From assembly GCF_028473645.1 (NCBI RefSeq), contig NZ_CP097269.1:1692001-1756000 (forward strand): a stretch of 64,000 nt of DNA. Direction: 5' to 3'. Within the stretch, counting starts at the first letter, position 1, and the number at the start of each line of letters is the position of its first letter. The stretch is from Acidovorax sp. GBBC 1281. Lineage in GTDB: Bacteria > Pseudomonadota > Gammaproteobacteria > Burkholderiales > Burkholderiaceae_C. Below, in pieces: positions 26,636 to 34,698 of this stretch. The position numbers were made by a program, and so were the translations under genes. Below the pieces are notes generated by a model. The model did not search any database. It saw only the letters and a program-made list of their open reading frames with translations, and had not been told where the DNA came from.

Positions 26636-28342
26636 ATGTCTGCCTTGCCGTCCTGCACCGAGTCTCCCGCCGCTCCACCGCCGTCCTTGCCGGGCGGCGA
26701 TTCGTCCACCCACCGTGCGCACAGCGCCTCGCGGCGCGCCGCGGCCGCGCTTGCGCCGCCGGCCGATACCCACACGCCCGCGGACCGCTATGAAGAGCTT
26801 TTCATCGAAGTGCAGCGCCAGCGCATCTTCGAAGACTCCAAGACCTTCGTGGACTGCGCCCCGCGTCAGCCGCCCGAGACCATCCTCGCGGCCTACCGCG
26901 CGCAGTGCCAGGCGCCGGACTTCGACCTGCATGCCTTCGTGCACCGGCATTTCAAGCCCCAGACCCGCGCCTGCGACGGCCCCACGGTCGAACCCGGGCT
27001 GACCATGGCGGCGCACATCGATGCGCTGTGGGACGAGCTCACCCGTCACCCGGCCCACCACCCCCCGCGCGGCTCGCTGCTGGCGCTGCCGCACGCCTAC
27101 GTGGTGCCGGGCGGCCGGTTCGTGGAGATGTATTACTGGGATTCGTACTTCACCATGCTGGGCCTGGTGCGCAGCGGCCGGCGGCACCTGCTGCACACGA
27201 TGACGGACAACTTCGCCTACCTCATCGACACCTACGGCCACGTGCCCAACGGCACCCGCACCTACTACCTGAGCCGCTCGCAGCCGCCGGTGTTCTCGTT
27301 GATGGCCGAGCTGTGCGAATCGTGCGCGGGGCACGGCGCCGCGCAGTACCTGCCGCAGATGCGGCGCGAATACGACTTCTGGATGGAGGGCGCGGACACC
27401 CTGGCCCCGGGCAGCGCCCACCGCCGCGTGGTGGCGCTGCCGGACGGCGCCGTGCTCAACCGCTACTGGGACGACCGCGACACGCCGCGCGAGGAATCGT
27501 GGCGCGAGGACGTGGAGACCGCCGCCCAATGCCAGCGCCCCGCGAACGAGGTGTACCGCGACCTGCGCGCCGCCGCCGAGTCGGGCTGGGACTTCAGCGC
27601 GCGCTGGCTGGACGACGGCGCCTGCGGCACCTGCCGCACGCAGACCCTGTCCACCATCGGCACCACGCGCATCCTGCCGGTGGACCTGAACGCGCTGCTG
27701 CACAAGGCCGAGACCACCATCGCCCGCCTGAGCCGCGCGGCGGGCGACACGGCCACGGCCGACGCGTTCGACCACCGGGCCCGCCAGCGTACCGAGGCCA
27801 TGTCCCGCGTGCTGTGGAACGCCGAGGCCGGCGCCTTCCTCGACCACGACTGGCAGGCCGGCACGCCGCGCCCGGCGCTCAATGCCGCCACCGTGGTGCC
27901 GCTTTTCACCGGCACGGCCACGCCCGAGCAGGCCCATGCGCTGGCCGCCACCGTGCGCCGGCGCCTGCTGGTGCGGGGCGGCCTGTCCACCTCGGAGACC
28001 GCCAGCGGCGAGCAGTGGGACCGCCCCAACGGCTGGGCGCCGCTGCAGTGGATGGCGGTGGAAGGCTTCGCCGCCTACGGCACGGCCGACGAGAGCTGCC
28101 GCCAGCTGTCGGACGACATCCGCACGCGCTGGCTCAAAACCGTGCAGGACGTGTACGACCACGAGGGCAAGCTGGTCGAAAAATACTCGCTGTGCGAATC
28201 CGGCGACAGCCCCTCCACCGGCGGCGATGGCGGCGAATACCCGCTGCAGGACGGGTTCGGCTGGACGAACGGGGTGGTGCGGGGCTGGCTGCCCGATGCG
28301 GCCCGGGCGGAAACCGGCGCCGGGCCGCAGCCCGAAAAATAG
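26636..28342 (+). CDS. treF: Trehalase, GH37 family
   Basis: 568 residues; hydrolyses alpha,alpha-trehalose to two glucose. Both family signatures are present: PGGRFVEMYYWDSYF near residue 155 and QWDRPNGWAPLQW near 460, plus the late glycine-rich GGDGGEYPLQDGFGWTNGV. The N-terminus has no signal peptide but a proline/serine-rich stretch of about 50 residues, so a cytoplasmic TreF-like enzyme is more likely than periplasmic TreA. The ATG at 26636 is the first that avoids the upstream TetR overlap. A GC hairpin follows at once. Confidence 0.92.
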   Translation: MSALPSCTESPAAPPPSLPGGDSSTHRAHSASRRAAAALAPPADTHTPADRYEELFIEVQRQRIFEDSKTFVDCAPRQPPETILAAYRAQCQAPDFDLHAFVHRHFKPQTRACDGPTVEPGLTMAAHIDALWDELTRHPAHHPPRGSLLALPHAYVVPGGRFVEMYYWDSYFTMLGLVRSGRRHLLHTMTDNFAYLIDTYGHVPNGTRTYYLSRSQPPVFSLMAELCESCAGHGAAQYLPQMRREYDFWMEGADTLAPGSAHRRVVALPDGAVLNRYWDDRDTPREESWREDVETAAQCQRPANEVYRDLRAAAESGWDFSARWLDDGACGTCRTQTLSTIGTTRILPVDLNALLHKAETTIARLSRAAGDTATADAFDHRARQRTEAMSRVLWNAEAGAFLDHDWQAGTPRPALNAATVVPLFTGTATPEQAHALAATVRRRLLVRGGLSTSETASGEQWDRPNGWAPLQWMAVEGFAAYGTADESCRQLSDDIRTRWLKTVQDVYDHEGKLVEKYSLCESGDSPSTGGDGGEYPLQDGFGWTNGVVRGWLPDAARAETGAGPQPEK

Positions 28343-28363
28343 CCCCACGGGTGGCCCGTGGGG
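28343..28363 (+). terminator. Perfect GC hairpin after the trehalase gene
   Basis: CCCCACGGG-TGG-CCCGTGGGG begins at the base after the stop codon. It has a nine-base stem with no T tract, so it is a possible terminator or 3' stabiliser. Confidence 0.5.
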
Positions 28364-28426
28364 CGCCAGCGCGCGCGGCCAGCGCGGCCCGGTGCTTGTC
28401 CGGGCGCGCGCCGGGCCTTGGGCAGG

Positions 28427-29851
28427 CTACGAAGGAATCCCCCAGACCGAGGTGGTTTTCCGGTCGGCGGTGTTGGCCTGGGTGGTCACGATGCAGGCAT
28501 TGCCGTGGGTGCCGTCCGTGCCGAAGGACATCACCACCGTCGGATTGCTGGCGGGGTAGGCCAGGATGTACATCAGCGGCACGTAGATGATGCTGTCCAT
28601 GTCGGTGCCGTTGTAGTGGACCTCGTTGTCGTTGTTGACGGTGAGCGTGTCGGACTGGCTGTTCGTCATGGGCGCGCCCTGGAAGGCGGACAGCGGCACC
28701 GGGTTGAACAGCGTCGAGCCGGTGATGGCCTGGCCGCCGATCGTTCCGCTCAGCGACGCCAGCGCTCCGTTGCCCGCGCTATAGCCCCGCGTCAGCTGCA
28801 GCTTGATGCCCTGGTCCGGCATGCTCAGCGTGCCCCCTTTGAAGGACATGGTGAAGGGGTTGAAGTAATACCCCTGCGAGGTCACGCCGTCCAGCGACAC
28901 GCTGATCATCACGAAATTCAGGTCCCACCCGGTGTCGGGCAGCACCGTGGCGTACTGGGACTGGATGGACACGAAGGCCGTTGGCTGCAGGGGCTGGGCC
29001 GCCGTGCCCTGGATGGTGTAGTAGCCGCTGAAATCGGCCAGTTGGCAACCGCTGAGGTCGTACAGTTCCAGCGCGGGCTTCTGGGCCTTGGGAATGGTGA
29101 CCAGGGACCGGGACACCAGCGAGCCACCGGTCCCCGAGATCATGTTGTTGCAGGCGAAACCTTGCTCGGCCGCCGTGCCCATGATGAGGTTGACCTTGGC
29201 GCTGCCTTGCATGAAGGTGAAGAAGTACATGTTCAGGTTGTACAGGTACGTCGTCACCGGGGCCAGCGTGCCAGTGTTGGTGCCTCCGTCGTACTGCAGC
29301 TGGTTGTCTGCCCCGATGTGCGCCACCTTGCTGCCACTGTCCTCATCGAAGTAGTCCCCTGCGAACAGGGAGGCCGGAATGGGGTTGTTGTAGGTGCTGC
29401 CCACCACCGGCACCGCCGCTTGCCCGGGCAGGGCGATGGTGCCCGAACAGGAGGCGACCGGGCCGAAGCCGCCCTGCGGCCGGGTGAATGTCAGCTGGAT
29501 GGACAGCCCGCCCGTCTCCCAGGTCTGGCTGAGGGTGGTGCCGTCGAAGGTGCCGGTGAACGCATAGCGGGTGGCCGTCTTGCCGTCCAGCGAGACGATC
29601 AGCGTCAGGTCGAAAAACGGTGCGGCGGCCTGTGGGTGGACCACCATGTTGGTGTCCACGGCGAAAAAAGCCCCCACGGCATTGGCGAGCGGGTAGTAGC
29701 CGTTGAAGGGCATCAACGCCTGCGTGTCGGCATTGGCTGGAATCAGGACGCCGGGATTCTCGGCAATCCTGCCCAGGAGTTGCTGGTAGTAGGCCTCGGT
29801 GTTCTGGGTGGTGGCTGAGCGCCGAACGGACGATTGAATGTCTTGGGTCAT
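28427..29851 (-). CDS. Unknown protein, tandem duplication of a ~200-residue beta-rich domain
   Basis: 474 residues with no recognised family, signal peptide or membrane helix. Two halves are alignable by eye. First: FNGYYPLANAVGAFF, LTLIVSLDGKTATRYAFTG, LSIQLTFTRPQGGFG, CSGTIALPGQ, STYNNPIPASLFAG, LQYDGGTNTG, FFTFMQGSAKVNLIMGT. Second: FSGYYTIQGTAAQPL, FVMISVSLDGVTSQGYYFNP, IKLQLTRGYSAGNGALAS, LSGTIGGQAITG, STLFNPVPLSAFQG, VHYNGTDMDS, YILAYPASNPTVVMSFGTDG. It is rich in Thr, Gly, Asn and aromatic residues and looks like repeated beta-sheet domains. Codon use looks less GC-biased than the neighbours. ATG 29851 lacks a clear ribosome site. It stands alone between trehalase and the nrt operon. 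Confidence 0.75.
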   Translation of the reverse strand: MTQDIQSSVRRSATTQNTEAYYQQLLGRIAENPGVLIPANADTQALMPFNGYYPLANAVGAFFAVDTNMVVHPQAAAPFFDLTLIVSLDGKTATRYAFTGTFDGTTLSQTWETGGLSIQLTFTRPQGGFGPVASCSGTIALPGQAAVPVVGSTYNNPIPASLFAGDYFDEDSGSKVAHIGADNQLQYDGGTNTGTLAPVTTYLYNLNMYFFTFMQGSAKVNLIMGTAAEQGFACNNMISGTGGSLVSRSLVTIPKAQKPALELYDLSGCQLADFSGYYTIQGTAAQPLQPTAFVSIQSQYATVLPDTGWDLNFVMISVSLDGVTSQGYYFNPFTMSFKGGTLSMPDQGIKLQLTRGYSAGNGALASLSGTIGGQAITGSTLFNPVPLSAFQGAPMTNSQSDTLTVNNDNEVHYNGTDMDSIIYVPLMYILAYPASNPTVVMSFGTDGTHGNACIVTTQANTADRKTTSVWGIPS

Positions 29852-30360
29852 GATGGAACGATGAGAAATGCTGGAATGGCAGCGGCGGCCACGCGGATCG
29901 GGCCGACGCCGGATGGGGCGAACGGTGGCGGTCGCCGCTTATCCGGACCCATTCCATTCCCATCGTTGGTGGTTGAACGGCTTGCGCATCGGGAACCCCC
30001 TCTCTTTGGGTGGACAAACGAATTCTTCTGCTGGGCGACGCTCCCCCACTGCAGCCGGGTGCGCCGAAGCCACGCGTCTTTTGCCTGTCTTGCAAAAGCC
30101 GTGCGGTGCCTATTTTTCGGAAGATCGTCGCCTCAGGTCAATCCGGGCACGCCAGCTTTCTCTCACAGGCTATCGGGTTTGGACTAAACCGGGATGACAG
30201 GGCCGTGAAGCCTTCGTGCGGACCGCGGCGCCCGCAGCCCCCGCCGTTCAGGGCGCGCCCGCTGCGCCCGCCATGGCGGCAGGCGCGGGTGTGCCTCGGG
30301 CAGCGCGGCGTTGCGCCGTGCAGCCACCGCTGCGGCCTGGAACCATTCGCCGGCCCTGGT
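29852..30360. other. 509-bp intergenic region
   Basis: It lies between the upstream side of the unknown gene and the 3' end of the nitrate transporter operon. Only overlapping frames without protein-like composition are seen. A small palindrome GGTTTGGACTAAACC is at 30177-30191. No gene, IS or RNA is recognised. Confidence 0.4.
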
Positions 30361-31167
30361 TCAGGCCGCCTTCTCCACATGCGCCTGGCGCGTGTACAGG
30401 AAATCGATCACGGCCTTGCGGCTGCGCAGGTAGCGCGGGTCTTCGGCCAGGGCCACGCGGTTGCGCGGGCGCGGGATGTCCACCGCCAGCACCTCGCCGA
30501 TGGTGGCGGCCGGGCCGTTGGTCATCATCACGATCTTGTCGGACAGCAGCACGGCCTCGTCCACGTCGTGGGTGACCATGACCACGGTGCTCTGCGTGCG
30601 CGCCACGATCTCCAGCAGCTCGTCCTGCAACTTGGCACGGGTGAGGGCGTCGAGCGCACCGAAGGGCTCGTCCATCAGCAGCACCTGGGGCTCCATCGAC
30701 AGCGCCCGGGCGATGCCCACGCGCTGCTTCATGCCGCCCGAGATCTCGCCGGGGCGCTTTTGCGCCGCGTGCGTGAGGCCCACCATGGCCAGCGCGGCCT
30801 CGGTGCGGGCCTTGAGCTGGGCCTTCGGTTCCCGCTTGCCGAACACGCGCTCGACCGCCAGGTGCACGTTGCCTTCGCAGGTCAGCCAGGGCAGCAGGGA
30901 GTGGTTCTGGAACACCACCGCGCGCTCGGGGCCGGGGCCCTTGATCTCCTTGTTGGCGCACAGCAGCGCGCCGGCCGTGGGCACCGTGAGCCCGGCGATC
31001 AGGTTGAGCAAGGTGGACTTGCCGCAGCCCGAGTGCCCGATGAGGGCCACGAACTCGCCCTTGGCGATGGACAGGTCGATATCGCGCAGCGCCGGGAACA
31101 GCCCCTTGGCGGTCTTGAAGGTCTGGGCGACGCCCTGGACTTCGATGAATTTCGCGGGGTTGTTCAT
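30361..31167 (-). CDS. nrtD: Nitrate ABC transporter ATP-binding protein
   Basis: 268 residues; energises nitrate uptake. Walker A GHSGCGKSTLLNLIAG, Q-loop FQNHSLLPWLT, signature ISGGMKQRVGIARAL, Walker B VLLMDEPFGALDA, H-loop VVMVTHDVDEAVLLSD. The length equals the ATPase domain alone, so it is NrtD/NasD-like, not the NrtC type with a fused substrate-binding domain. Its ATG overlaps the permease stop (ATGA at 31164-31167). Last gene of the nrt operon. Confidence 0.93.
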   Translation of the reverse strand: MNNPAKFIEVQGVAQTFKTAKGLFPALRDIDLSIAKGEFVALIGHSGCGKSTLLNLIAGLTVPTAGALLCANKEIKGPGPERAVVFQNHSLLPWLTCEGNVHLAVERVFGKREPKAQLKARTEAALAMVGLTHAAQKRPGEISGGMKQRVGIARALSMEPQVLLMDEPFGALDALTRAKLQDELLEIVARTQSTVVMVTHDVDEAVLLSDKIVMMTNGPAATIGEVLAVDIPRPRNRVALAEDPRYLRSRKAVIDFLYTRQAHVEKAA

Positions 31168-32111
31168 GCCTTCACCTCTTCGAACGTGAATGCCGTGGCC
31201 AGCTTGACCAGGGCGTATTCGAGCAGCAGCCCGACGATGCCGATCACGAAGATCGCGATGATGATGTTCTTGACGTTCAGGTTGTTCCACTCGTCCCACA
31301 CCCAGAACCCGATGCCCACGCCGCCGGTCAGCATCTCGGCCGCCACGATCACGAGCCAGGCGGTGCCCACGGCCAGGCGCACGCCGGTCAGCATGTACGG
31401 CAGCACGGCGGGAAACAGGATGGTGGTGGCGATCTTCCACTCGGAGAGGTTGAGCACGCGGGCCACGTTCATGTAGTCCTGCGGCACGCGCTGCACGCCC
31501 ACCGCGGTGTTGATGATCATGGGCCAGATCGAGCAGATGAAGATGGTCCAGATGGCGGCCGGGTTGGCGCCCTTGAACACCAGCAGGCCGATGGGCAGCC
31601 ACGCCAGCGGCGACACGGGCCGCAGCAGGCTGATGAGCGGGTTGAACATGCGCGAGAGGAAGTTGAACCGCCCGATCACGAAGCCCGCGGGAATGCCCAC
31701 CAGCGCCGCCAGCCCGAAGCCGACCGCCACGCGCTCCAGCGAGGCGAGCACGTTCCAGCCCACGCCCTGGTCGTTGGGGCCGTTGCGGTAGAAGGGGTTG
31801 CTGAAGACTTCCAGCGCCTGCTTCCAGGTCTCCAGCGGGCCTGGAATGCTCTGCCCGGTGGTGGAGGACACCACGGCCCACAGCCCGATCAAGAGGCCCA
31901 GGCCGCAGGCCGGCGGCAGTACCGCGAGCCAGAAGGTGCGCGAGGCGGCCGCCCAGTCGCGGGGCGCCCGCGGCGGGCTGGGCGGGGCGGATTGCAAGGG
32001 TTTTTGCCCCGATGCCGGCGTTTTGATTGCCGGTGTTGCTATCGTTTGCATAGCAGACGGGGCCGCGGCTGGGGTGGGCTCCGGCGGGGCGTGGAAGACG
32101 GCGCTGACCAT
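31164..32111 (-). CDS. nrtB: Nitrate ABC transporter permease
   Basis: 315 residues with about six membrane helices. The BPD-type EAA loop reads NVARVLNLSEWKIATTILFPAVLPYMLTG; other landmarks are FNPLISLLRPVSPLAWLPIGLL and GIGFWVWDEWNN, typical of NrtB/NtrB. The start at 32111 has AGGAG nine bases upstream. The first 50 residues are Pro/Ala-rich, and part of this tail (32020-32065) is encoded by DNA resembling the short intergenic palindromes (TTGCTATCGTTTGCATAGC), as if a repeat had been captured into the reading frame. Confidence 0.93.
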   Translation of the reverse strand: MVSAVFHAPPEPTPAAAPSAMQTIATPAIKTPASGQKPLQSAPPSPPRAPRDWAAASRTFWLAVLPPACGLGLLIGLWAVVSSTTGQSIPGPLETWKQALEVFSNPFYRNGPNDQGVGWNVLASLERVAVGFGLAALVGIPAGFVIGRFNFLSRMFNPLISLLRPVSPLAWLPIGLLVFKGANPAAIWTIFICSIWPMIINTAVGVQRVPQDYMNVARVLNLSEWKIATTILFPAVLPYMLTGVRLAVGTAWLVIVAAEMLTGGVGIGFWVWDEWNNLNVKNIIIAIFVIGIVGLLLEYALVKLATAFTFEEVKA

Positions 32112-32164
32112 GGTGGGTTCTCCTGGCGGGGGCTGGGGGCGGGCGGCTCGGGCGGGGCCCGGGG

Positions 32165-33409
32165 TCAGGCCTTGATCTTGAAGCTGTCGGCGTACTTGGC
32201 CGGGTCCTTGCCGTCCCAGACGACGCCGTCCATCAATTTGCTGGAACGCATGTCGCTCTTGGGCAGGGGCGCCTTGGCGGCGGTGGCGGCCTGCTTGTAC
32301 AGCTCGGTGCGGTTGATCGACTTGGCGACGGCCAGGTAGTCCGGGTGGTCCTTGAGCAGGCCCCAGCGCTTGTGCTGCGTGAGGAACCACATGCCGTCGG
32401 ACAGGTAGGGGAAGTTCACCGCGCCGTCGTTGTAGAACTTCATGTAGTTGGGGTCGTCCCAGGTCTTGCCCAGGCCGTTCTGGTAGCGGCCCAGGATGCG
32501 CTGGTTGATGGCGTCCACGCTGGTGTTCACGTAGGCCTTGCCGGCGATGGTTTCGGCCATCTTGTTCTTGTTGGCGAGGCCCTCGTCGATCCAGCGGCCG
32601 GCCTCCAGGATGGCGGCCGTCACGGCGCGCGCGGTGTTGGGGTACTTCTGCACGAACTCCGACGTGGTGCCCAGCACCTTCTCGGGGTGGTCCTTCCAGA
32701 TGTCCTGCGTGGTGGTGGCGGTGATGCCGATGCCGTCCATGATGGCGCGGTGGTTCCAGGGCTCGCCCACGCAGAAGCCGTCCATGTTGCCCACGCGCAT
32801 GTTGGCCACCATCTGCGGCGGCGGCACGGTGATGACCTTGGCCCCCTTGAGCGGGTCGATGCCGTTGGCGGCCAGCCAGTAGTACAGCCACATGGCGTGC
32901 GTGCCGGTGGGGAAGGTCTGCGCGAAGGTGTATTCGCGCTTTTCCTTGGCCATGAGCTGGGCCAGGCCCGCGCCGTCCACCGCGCCGGCATCGGCGAGCT
33001 TCTTGCTCAGCGTGATGGCCTGGCCGTTGTTGTTCAGGGTCATGAGCACGGCCATGTCCTTCTTGGGGCCGCCGACACCTAAGTGCACGCCGTACACCAG
33101 GCCGTACAGCACGTGGGCGAAGTCCAGCTCGCCGTTGGCCAGCTTGTCGCGCACGCCGGCCCAGCTCGCTTCCTTGGAAGGCACGATCTTCACACCGTAC
33201 TTCTGGTCGATGCCCAGCACCGAGGCCATCACCACGCTGGCGCAGTCGGTGAGGGGGATGAAGCCGATCTTGACTTCCTTCTTTTCCGGCGCGTCGGAGC
33301 CGGCTGCATGCACTATGGAGCGCAGCGCGGGGCTCACGCCGACGGCCCCCACGGCGGCGGCCTGCAGCACGGTGCGGCGGTGGAGACTGGTTTTGGACAG
33401 GTCGGTCAT
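32165..33409 (-). CDS. nrtA: Nitrate ABC transporter substrate-binding protein
   Basis: 414 residues; binds nitrate in the periplasm. The N-terminus SLHRRTVLQAAAVGAVG looks like a twin-arginine signal. The mature part shows KIGFIPLTDCASVVMAS, FAHVLYGLVYGVHLG, NNNGQAITLSK, PTGTHAMWLYYWLAANGIDP and VGNMDGFCVGEPWNHRAI, all typical of NrtA/CmpA. ATG 33409 is chosen for the AAGGG nine bases upstream; ATG 33418 is also in frame. First gene after the sigma-54/ANTAR leader. Confidence 0.94.
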   Translation of the reverse strand: MTDLSKTSLHRRTVLQAAAVGAVGVSPALRSIVHAAGSDAPEKKEVKIGFIPLTDCASVVMASVLGIDQKYGVKIVPSKEASWAGVRDKLANGELDFAHVLYGLVYGVHLGVGGPKKDMAVLMTLNNNGQAITLSKKLADAGAVDGAGLAQLMAKEKREYTFAQTFPTGTHAMWLYYWLAANGIDPLKGAKVITVPPPQMVANMRVGNMDGFCVGEPWNHRAIMDGIGITATTTQDIWKDHPEKVLGTTSEFVQKYPNTARAVTAAILEAGRWIDEGLANKNKMAETIAGKAYVNTSVDAINQRILGRYQNGLGKTWDDPNYMKFYNDGAVNFPYLSDGMWFLTQHKRWGLLKDHPDYLAVAKSINRTELYKQAATAAKAPLPKSDMRSSKLMDGVVWDGKDPAKYADSFKIKA

Positions 33410-33447
33410 GGAAGGCATCCCTTGGCTTGGCTGGCAACGTGGAAAAA

Positions 33448-33515
33448 CAAAAAAGGCGTCCTCACACGCCCGCAGGCTGCCTTGGGGGCAGCGCCGCGAG
33501 CGGTGGGGACGCCTT
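33448..33515 (-). terminator. Leader terminator (attenuator) in front of nrtA
   Basis: AAGGCGTCC (33515-33507) pairs with GGACGCCTT (33461-33453) on the minus strand, then six T residues. The arms are identical to those in the nirB leader, while the loop sequence differs. It lies 39 bases upstream of nrtA. Confidence 0.85.
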
Positions 33516-33536
33516 TGTCCGGGTTCTGCCAGGTCG

Positions 33537-33579
33537 CACCCGCCATTGGGTGGGGCCTGGCAATCGACCAACGTTGGTC
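33537..33579 (-). promoter_or_regulatory. Tandem hexaloop hairpins, probable NasT (ANTAR) target in the nrtA leader
   Basis: First hairpin GACC-AACGTT-GGTC (33579-33566), second CACCC-AATGGC-GGGTG (33552-33537), minus strand. Loops have A1 and G4 as in the nirB leader, and the second loop is identical to the nirB second loop. The terminator stem follows 21 bases later. Confidence 0.82.
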
Positions 33580-33592
33580 TTGCCTCCGTCAT

Positions 33593-33608
33593 TGCAAGCC
33601 TTGTGCCA
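33593..33608 (-). promoter_or_regulatory. Sigma-54 promoter of the nrt operon
   Basis: Minus strand TGGCACAAGGCTTGCA matches TGGCAC-N5-TTGCA completely. The predicted start near 33582 is three bases before the first hexaloop hairpin, the same geometry as at nirB. Confidence 0.85.
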
Positions 33609-33629
33609 GAGCGGACCATACGGGATGTT

Positions 33630-33682
33630 TGCTATTGTTTTTGTAGCGATATGCCCTAGTGTTGATTGCGCTGGAGGCCTTT
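33630..33682. repeat. Short intergenic repeat (copy 3)
   Basis: Contains TGCTATTGTTTTTGTAGCGA then TATGCCCTAGTGTTGATTGC and GCTGGAGGCCTTTTGG. It is nearly identical over about 50 bp to the copy at 46129-46184. It sits just upstream of the nrt promoter. Confidence 0.8.
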
Positions 33683-33794
33683 TGGGCTCGAGCCGTCCGG
33701 CGCCGGGCGCCGCGTGGCCCTGCGCCGAAGCGGGCCAATGCGGGCCGCGGCGCGTGCAGGGCCAGGCACGGAAGCCGCGCGATGGTGCAGTGCC

Positions 33795-33809
33795 GCACTG
33801 CCCTTGTGC
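33795..33809. promoter_or_regulatory. Possible NtrC site upstream of the nrt promoter
   Basis: GCACTGCCCTTGTGC has the GCAC-N7-GTGC spacing of NtrC enhancers and lies about 200 bp upstream of the sigma-54 promoter, a usual enhancer distance. It is a short match in a GC-rich region, so chance is possible. Confidence 0.4.
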
Positions 33810-33829
33810 AGCGCCGCCGGCCGCGCCGG

Positions 33830-34456
33830 TCAGCCCAGCAGGTCCGCCACGTCCAGCATGCGCTGGGCCACCTCGACCAGCTTCATGCCCTTGTCCATCG
33901 CGCTCTTGCGCAGCTTGTCGTAGGCGGCCTGTTCGGTCAGGCCCTGGCGCTGCATCAGCAGGCCCTTGGCGCGGTCGATGGTCTTGCGGTCCTTCAGCTC
34001 GCTGCGCGCATCGGCCAGTTCGGCGCGCAGGGCCTGCTCGTGCTGGAAGCGCGCCATCGCCACGTCCAGGATGGGGCGGATGCGCTGGGGCGACAGCCCG
34101 GCCACGATGTAGGCCGACACGCCCGCGGCCACCGCCTGCCGCACGTGGGAGGGGTCGTCGTCGTTGGTGAACATCACGATGGCGCGGGGCGCATCGCGGG
34201 TGGCCATTACCACGTGCTCCAGCGCATCGCGGGCGTCGCTTTCGGCGTCCACGATCACCAGGTCGGGCTGCAGCTGCGCGAGCCGCTCGCTCAGGAACAC
34301 GTCGGCCGGCAGCGTGGCCACCAGGTTGAAGTTGTTTTCCAGCAGGCCGATGCGCAGCGCCCGCGAGCGCTCGGCCTGCAGCTGGGCGTGCTCGTCGTCC
34401 TCGGCACCCACCGCCAGGTCGGGGGCCACCACCACGATGCGCAGAGAGTCGGTCAT
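33830..34456 (-). CDS. nasT: ANTAR-domain antiterminator, NasT-like
   Basis: 208 residues. The N-terminal receiver-like domain (LRIVVVAP, LQPDLVIVDAESDARDALEHV, PRAIVMFTNDDDPSHVRQAV) is followed by a coiled linker and a C-terminal ANTAR domain: ELKDRKTIDRAKGLLMQRQGL, then TEQAAYDKLRKSAMDKGMKLV. The family binds two-hairpin leader RNA and prevents termination. The receiver has an insert of about 20 residues after the first strand (AEDDEHAQLQAERSRALR) compared with usual NasT. It sits 420 bp upstream of nrtA on the same strand. The usual nitrate-sensing partner NasS is not next to it. Confidence 0.92.
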   Translation of the reverse strand: MTDSLRIVVVAPDLAVGAEDDEHAQLQAERSRALRIGLLENNFNLVATLPADVFLSERLAQLQPDLVIVDAESDARDALEHVVMATRDAPRAIVMFTNDDDPSHVRQAVAAGVSAYIVAGLSPQRIRPILDVAMARFQHEQALRAELADARSELKDRKTIDRAKGLLMQRQGLTEQAAYDKLRKSAMDKGMKLVEVAQRMLDVADLLG

Positions 34457-34698
34457 GCCCCAAGCTTAAGCAATAAATACGCCCATCCTGGTGCGCCGCC
34501 GCGGTGCAAACCCAATGGATCGCGGCGGAGGCCCGAAAGCGCACTGTGCGGGTGCATTAGCACCGCTTTCGGCCTGGGATGGAAATTGCTAATGAATGTA
34601 ACTTGCTATGGAGCAGGGGTTACCCGATAGCGTAAGACCCTTCGGTCTTATATACATCCGGATACATGTAAACCACTGAATGGATTGGAGCTGGGTCT

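Noticed and set aside
34634..34649. Third NasT-type leader before the binding-protein gene at 34699
   Set aside because: The stem-loop has a four-base loop, there is no second hairpin, no T tract and no sigma-54 promoter.
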